From Capra hircus (lineage: Eukaryota; Chordata; Mammalia; Artiodactyla; Bovidae), in the NCBI RefSeq assembly GCF_001704415.2, contig NC_030814.1, positions 74,021,121 through 74,085,120 of the forward strand: a stretch of 64,000 bases of DNA, given 5' to 3'. Each line of letters begins with the position of its first letter. Position 1 is the first letter of the stretch. The notes beneath the pieces were generated by a model. That model made no database searches. It saw nothing but the letters and a program-made list of their open reading frames with translations, and had not been told where the DNA came from. Both the position numbers and the translations under genes were made by a program. This document shows, piece after piece, positions 59,311 to 64,000 of this stretch.

Positions 59311-61194
59311 TTAGAATTTTAACTTATAGTTCTTGACTATTCACTTTTAATAAGTTACATAAAGGTTTCATCTTTGGAGGATATATCATTTATGGAGCAA
59401 CTAATGTAGATTGCCAACTCTAATATTTTCTAATAAATCTTCCATCACACCAAGTACAGGTTCCCAACACCTTCACAATTTGTTCACCTTTCAATAAGTT
59501 CAGTTTGACTTTTTTGCTGTGTTTTTTTTTTTTCCCCCAGTTTTTTATTTGTTCAAATGGGATGCCAATTGATTCTGATATGGTTATTTAGCATACTGTT
59601 CTAACAGCAGTTCAAGCATGAGGAGATGAATGTGGGAATCTTCATGACTCATTCTGTTCACTGGGGGAATTGTTACAGCAAACTGGAAAAACTCAATTGG
59701 TGACTAATAAAGGATATTAGTCTGAAAGAAAAGTTCTTACTCCCTGTTAATTGCTAAATAGACCAGAAACTGAGAAGAAAGTCTCCTCTATTTTGGTGAA
59801 GCAGTCTACTTAATGTAATTGGGAGACTATACAGGTAGCATTTATGCCTATGTTGGAACTCAAAGTTCCAGAAAATTTTCCAACAGACTGAAACTGTCAA
59901 CTTTATGGAAGTGAAAAGTGTCAAGTTGAATTTCATTCTGAAAAAATGCAGAAGGCTTAGAGCTCAGTTTGAATGCTATTAGGCACAATATCTTTAGCAG
60001 TCACCTGATTTTTGCTTCCAATGAACAAATCAGGCCTACCTGAGAATGAAACTTCTATTCTTGAAAAGAATAGGATGTTGTACCTTTCAATGGATATCTG
60101 TTCTAAGCAATAAATACCCAGAAAATGGGGCATGATACATCATTAAGTTCCTCTCAGCAGAAGATAGCATTTTTTTTTTTGTCTTATTCTTTCCAGTATT
60201 CAAAAGAGTGCAATAGAATTCTATTTTCTCCTTTGAGACATGTAACAGAATGGAAATGGAGATTTTGAGAACCAAATTCTCATGAATAATTGCAACACAT
60301 ATTGAATATTGTTCCATTTAATTATAGCTACCACACTGATTTTGATTTTGCATGATTAACCAGAAATTGTTAGGAAAACTGCACTGATTGATTAAACTTT
60401 ACTACAACTAAAATTTGCTTTTGAAAATATGAACATAATTTTTTTTGCTCATTTTAATACATGACTGAAATCCAAAACTTGGGCAATAAACAGGATATAT
60501 TTCATATTTTGTGGAAATGTTTACATTGCATAATAAAACTGTAAAAATTCCCATCAGTGACCGAATTTGATTCTTACACTTCTCCTGTACTTGCCACTAG
60601 GAGAGCTTAGCTGAGACATGAAACTTTTTCTGATATTAAAGAGAATTGGAATGGAAATTAAGATTCACTGTGGGTCAATTCTCAATCTCTAGAGTTCAGG
60701 TAGACTATGATTCAATGAAACAGAGTTGTCACATCTACAGATACTTTCAGTGGGCAAATAAGATGCACAAATACAAAGACTGGTTGTCAACAGTCTTGAG
60801 GTTCCATAACTCTGGATCCAGTAAGCATACAAATTCTAGGGTTTGAAGGAAACATTGTAGATTTGGAGGATGGCACTTGATTGTATTTGTTCTAAGAAAA
60901 TGTTAGTGAAAGATGTCTGTTAATTCACAGATTATTAAAACCTGAGAAAATGTTAGTTCAGTCCAGACCCTAGTAGGGAGCAGGCATCACAGTGGGTTTA
61001 TATGGGAGGACAACCTCCAGTGACTGGTTAGGCTAAAACATGTTGGCCTTTGGGCTCCAAACAGTAGTGAGGTATCCCAACCAGTGGGCTGAGCATGGTG
61101 ATAGCATGGCCATGCTAGGGTGGGTAGTAGAAACCAAGGCCTTGGGGACAAGATTTGGTTTAGAAAAATGGGTTTGAAATTACAGCCTTAGCTT
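59311..61194. other. Unique AT-rich sequence
   Basis: T-run at about 59521-59533. No gene or recognised repeat; open frames are under 80 codons. Confidence 0.45.
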
Positions 61195-61365
61195 TCATCT
61201 ACCAGCTATATTGTATTACTCATCGTCTCTGAGGCAGAGTTTTCTCACTTAACAAAATGCTGATAATAGAATCTACTTTATAAAGTGGTGGTGTGGATTA
61301 ATTGAATGTTCTATGTAAAGCTCTAGGATCTTACCTAGCTCAGTGCTTAATAGATGGCAATTCTC
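61195..61365 (+). repeat. MIR SINE relic
   Basis: 'actcatcgtctctgaggcag', 'ttttctcacttaacaaaatg' and 'ctagctcagtgcttaataga' follow the MIR 3' half. Confidence 0.65.
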
Positions 61366-61482
61366 TCCAGCCCCTAAGGAAGGATATTGGTAAGGGCATT
61401 AAGAGCCCTTATCATCAATGTGAGTGAATTAATCTAAAAAGCTAAGCCATTTGAATCTCTTGCATAGACTACTGCTAGGGCT

Positions 61483-61655
61483 AGCTGTGTAATTTGTGAA
61501 GTTCAGTCCAAAATAAAAATGCAAGGCCCCTGGTTCAGTAATTATTTAGAATTTCATGGCAGCTATAGCAGAGTTAAGCCCAGAGCAGTGCCCTTCTAAG
61601 TATGGGGTCTGGTGCAATGGCACAGTTTGTGTGCCTTGAAGCTGGCTTTGACTCT
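61483..61655. repeat. Probable ancient mammalian interspersed repeat
   Basis: 'agctgtgtaatttgtgaagt', 'gcaaggcccctggttcagta' and 'agagcagtgcccttctaagt' recall a common low-copy mammalian repeat. I cannot name its family. Confidence 0.35.
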
Positions 61656-61789
61656 GCAGTTAATTTTTGTTTTCCATTCACTCACTTCTTCTTCTACAAT
61701 CCATCCTTCCCACAGCGTATGGGGGTAAACTTTTCAGTCAATAAAGTAGATCCTGTTGCAACGTGTTTTGATCTTAAGCTGAGAGGCAG

Positions 61790-62036
61790 GGAGAAGCTAC
61801 ATTGCATAGTGGTTAAGTGGGCAGGTTCAGAAGCTAGAGATGCTAACCTTTGATGTTTGTATCCTATCTGTGATCTTGGACATATTCCTTAAATTTAGTT
61901 GACTCTGTTATCAAATGGGCATGATAGTAAACGCCTACCATATAGAGTTTCTGTGAGGACTTAATGAGACAGCTCTTGGAAAACACTTAGAATACTGTTT
62001 GTTACATAGAAGTCACTTAATAAATGTTATTACTGT
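61790..62036 (+). repeat. Near-full-length MIR SINE
   Basis: Starts with the tRNA-like head ('attgcatagtggttaagtgg'), passes 'ctgtgatcttggacatattc' and 'ttctgtgaggacttaatgag', and ends 'cttaataaatgttattactg'. It is the most complete MIR here. Confidence 0.85.
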
Positions 62037-62428
62037 TATCTTAAAAGGATCGATACCCGAAAGATGGTATTAACCTGGGCCCCCAGCCTCTCCATCATCT
62101 GCTGTGTTAACCTCGCCACACATCACCTTCAGCTTTCCTCTTGTTTCATTATCCACTAAGCACTCTTGTTTTTGTTTGTTTTGTTTTCCATTTCCTTGAG
62201 TTGGTCACACTTTCTCTGGTAGAATCATTTCTGTTCTCTGTACACAGGATGCTTTTTTTCAAACTCCTTTACCTTTTAGGTGTCAGCTCATGGATGCTTT
62301 TCTTAAAGAAGACTCCAATAGACTGCAAATCTATATGACCTCTGTTTGTTATAATTCAGTATAATGCCATAGTTTTCCACTTTGTAGCACTTTTCATGAT
62401 TTAAACTTATATATAAGCTATTTTAAAA
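62037..62428. other. Unique sequence
   Basis: No gene or recognised repeat. A 65-codon frame at 62141-62338 is not supported. Confidence 0.5.
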
Positions 62429-62763
62429 ATTAACTTATTTATTTTAATTGGAGGCTAATTACTTTACCAGTAGTATAGTCATTTTTGCCATACATTGACA
62501 TGAATCAGCCATGGGTGTACATGTGTCCCCTTTCCTGAACCATCCTCCCACCTCCCCCTGCTCCATCTCATTCCTCAGGGTCGTCCCAGTGCACCAGCCC
62601 TGAGCACCCTGTCTCATGCATCGAATCTGGGCTGTGATCTATTTCGCATATGGTAATATACATGTTTCAATGCTATTCTCTCAAATCATCCCCCCCTCAT
62701 CTTCTCCCACAGAGTAAAAAAGTCTGTTCTTTATATCTGTATCTCTTTTGCTGTCTCACATAT
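62429..62763 (-). mobile_element. Ruminant L1 3'-end fragment
   Basis: Antisense 3' untranslated end of a ruminant-specific L1: 'attggaggctaattacttta', 'gtcgtcccagtgcaccagcc' and 'tctcttttgctgtctcacat'. Flanked by a 17-bp duplication with one mismatch, 'tataagct' + a/t + 'ttttaaaa', at 62412-62428 and 62764-62780. Confidence 0.88.
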
Positions 62764-62814
62764 TATAAGCTTTTTTAAAATGTCTGCCTTCTCATGAAGG
62801 TAAAAGGTTGTATG

Positions 62815-62886
62815 TGATATATCAACAAAGCTCCTGGCACATGGAAAGTGACCAATAAGTATTTGTTGAGTAAATTAATGAATAAA
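62815..62886 (+). repeat. L2/MIR-type 3'-end relic
   Basis: 'gctcctggcacatggaaagt' followed by 'caataagtatttgttgagta' and aattaatgaataaa is the shared L2/MIR 3' end. Confidence 0.6.
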
Positions 62887-63102
62887 GAATAGCAGCAACT
62901 TAGACAGCAGGATCATTTAGATAAATAAGGATCCCTGGCTAAGAGGCAAGAGATGGAACTAACATAACATAAATTATTAAGAAGCCTAATTAAATAGACA
63001 TTGATGCTATAAGCAGTTGCTTAAAGAATTTGCCTTAGTGATAATAAGATAACTACTTTTGGGGGGTTCTCACTATGTGACACATATTATTAAGCATGTT
63101 AA

Positions 63103-63235
63103 GTGAAGTAAGTAAGTGAAGTCGCTCAGTCGTGTCCAACTCTTTGCGACCCCATGGACTGCAGCCTACCAGGCTCCTCCATCCATGGGATTCTCCAGGC
63201 AAGAATACTGGAGTGGGTTGCCATTGCCTTCCTCA
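63103..63235 (-). mobile_element. Bov-A SINE
   Basis: Antisense monomer from 'gtgaagtcgctcagtcgtgt' to 'gggttgccattgccttcctc'. A perfect 14-bp target-site duplication 'attaagcatgttaa' lies at 63089-63102 and 63236-63249. Confidence 0.94.
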
Positions 63236-63548
63236 ATTAAGCATGTTAACCATTTCACTTAATGTTTTAATTCTAAGAATTATTTAAAATTATTATCCCT
63301 GCTTTGTACAACTTGGATGTGGTGGAGTGGTCATATTAACTTGTTTCACTTTACCTTTAATAGAAACTGCTTTTTAAAGCTAGTGCACACATGTTGTTAC
63401 TTATTTTTTCAACCTTGTTTTCAGTGATATATGGTCTAGTCTATTATCCCCTTGATAGAAATTTCCTAATTTTTTAAAATTAGCTTTTTTGAAATAAAAT
63501 ATAGCACAACATAATTGATCCAATTTAAATACACCACTTTTTACCTAG

Positions 63549-64000
63549 TCAACAAAGGTCTGTTTAGCCAAAGCTATGGTTTTTCCAGTAGTCATGTATG
63601 GATGTGACAGTTGGACTATAAAGAAAGCTGAGTGCCGAAGAATTGATGCTTTTGAACTGTGGTGTTGGAGAAGACTTTTGAGAGTCCCTTGGCAAGGAGA
63701 TCTATGCAGTCCATCCTAAAGGAAATCAGTCCTGAATATTCATTGGAAGGACTGATGCTGAAGCTGAAACTCCAGTACTTTGGCCACCTGATGTAAAGAA
63801 CTGACACATTGGAAAAGACCCTGACGCTGGGAAAGATTGATGGCAGGAGGAGAAGGGGACGACAGAGGATGAGATGGTTGGATGGTATCACTGACTCGAT
63901 GGACATGAGTTTGAGTGAACTCTGGGAGTTGGTGATGGACAGGGAAGCCTGGTGTGTTGCAGTCCATGGGGTCGCAAAGAGTCAGACGTGACTGAGTGAC
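63549..64000 (+). mobile_element. BovB LINE 3' fragment, cut by window end
   Basis: Starts 'caacaaaggtctgtttagcc', covers the C-terminal region ('gatggcaggaggagaagggg') and runs to the last base ('gtgactgagtgac'), so its tail lies outside the window. The frame is broken by stops and a 1-2 base loss near 63690. Confidence 0.92.

Noticed and set aside
1..64000. CRISPR array, operon, defence system, prophage or plasmid features
   Set aside because: The sequence is plainly ruminant nuclear DNA; the regular short repeats are microsatellites and SINE tails, and there are no compact gene clusters.

Overview
The window reads as mammalian nuclear DNA from a ruminant, most likely cattle or a close relative. 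The reasons are copies of the BovB (RTE-type) LINE, the Bov-tA and BOV-A2 SINEs derived from tRNA-Glu and the BovB 3' end, a CHR-type cetartiodactyl SINE, a young ruminant-type L1, and a background of old mammalian repeats (MIR, L2, MER5-like, MaLR-type LTR, ERVL-type internal sequence). The DNA is AT-rich with little CpG and no CpG island. I found no host protein-coding exon, tRNA or rRNA gene, and no prokaryotic feature. All convincing coding signal belongs to retrotransposons. The stretch is therefore intergenic or inside a large intron.

Layout. 1-7.6 kb: mostly unique AT-rich sequence with a 72-bp inverted repeat (1781-1852 / 2624-2695), an L2 relic split by a BOV-A2, an L1 3' end split by a SINE, and a Bov-tA. 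7.6-11 kb: an LTR-like fragment abutting a BovB (+) that carries its own Bov-tA, a second BovB tail and two more SINEs. 11-25 kb: mainly unique sequence with MIR fragments, scattered Bov SINEs and a possible conserved noncoding element near 23.0 kb. 25-27 kb: a DNA-transposon relic and an old L1 (-). 27.9-37 kb: three BovB pieces (-,+,-), a BOV-A2 and a CHR SINE; the 34.7-37.0 kb BovB is the best preserved. 37-41.9 kb: unique sequence, one Bov-tA and a MaLR-type LTR. 41.9-43.5 kb: a young 5'-truncated L1 (+) with a perfect 12-bp target-site duplication and a single nonsense codon. 44.3-47.0 kb: an L1 relic, a MIR bracketed by a perfect 27-bp inverted repeat, and a 196-bp inverted duplication at 98.5 % identity. 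47.4-50.8 kb: a decayed ERVL-type internal region (+) interrupted by SINEs. 51-53.6 kb: two abutting SINEs, a second possible conserved element, MER5 and MIR relics. 53.65-59.3 kb: one L1 (-) that has received a BovB, two BOV-A2 and a Bov-tA. 59.3-64 kb: unique sequence, MIRs, a young L1 3' end, a SINE, and a BovB (+) running off the end.

Nothing here amounts to a new multi-gene system. The most unusual signals not explained by transposons are three separate inverted micro-duplications whose arms match no repeat family I recognise (one pair partly overlaps a MIR). Next come the ERVL-type relic and the two candidate conserved noncoding blocks. Family names come from recognition by eye; no alignment or database search was possible.
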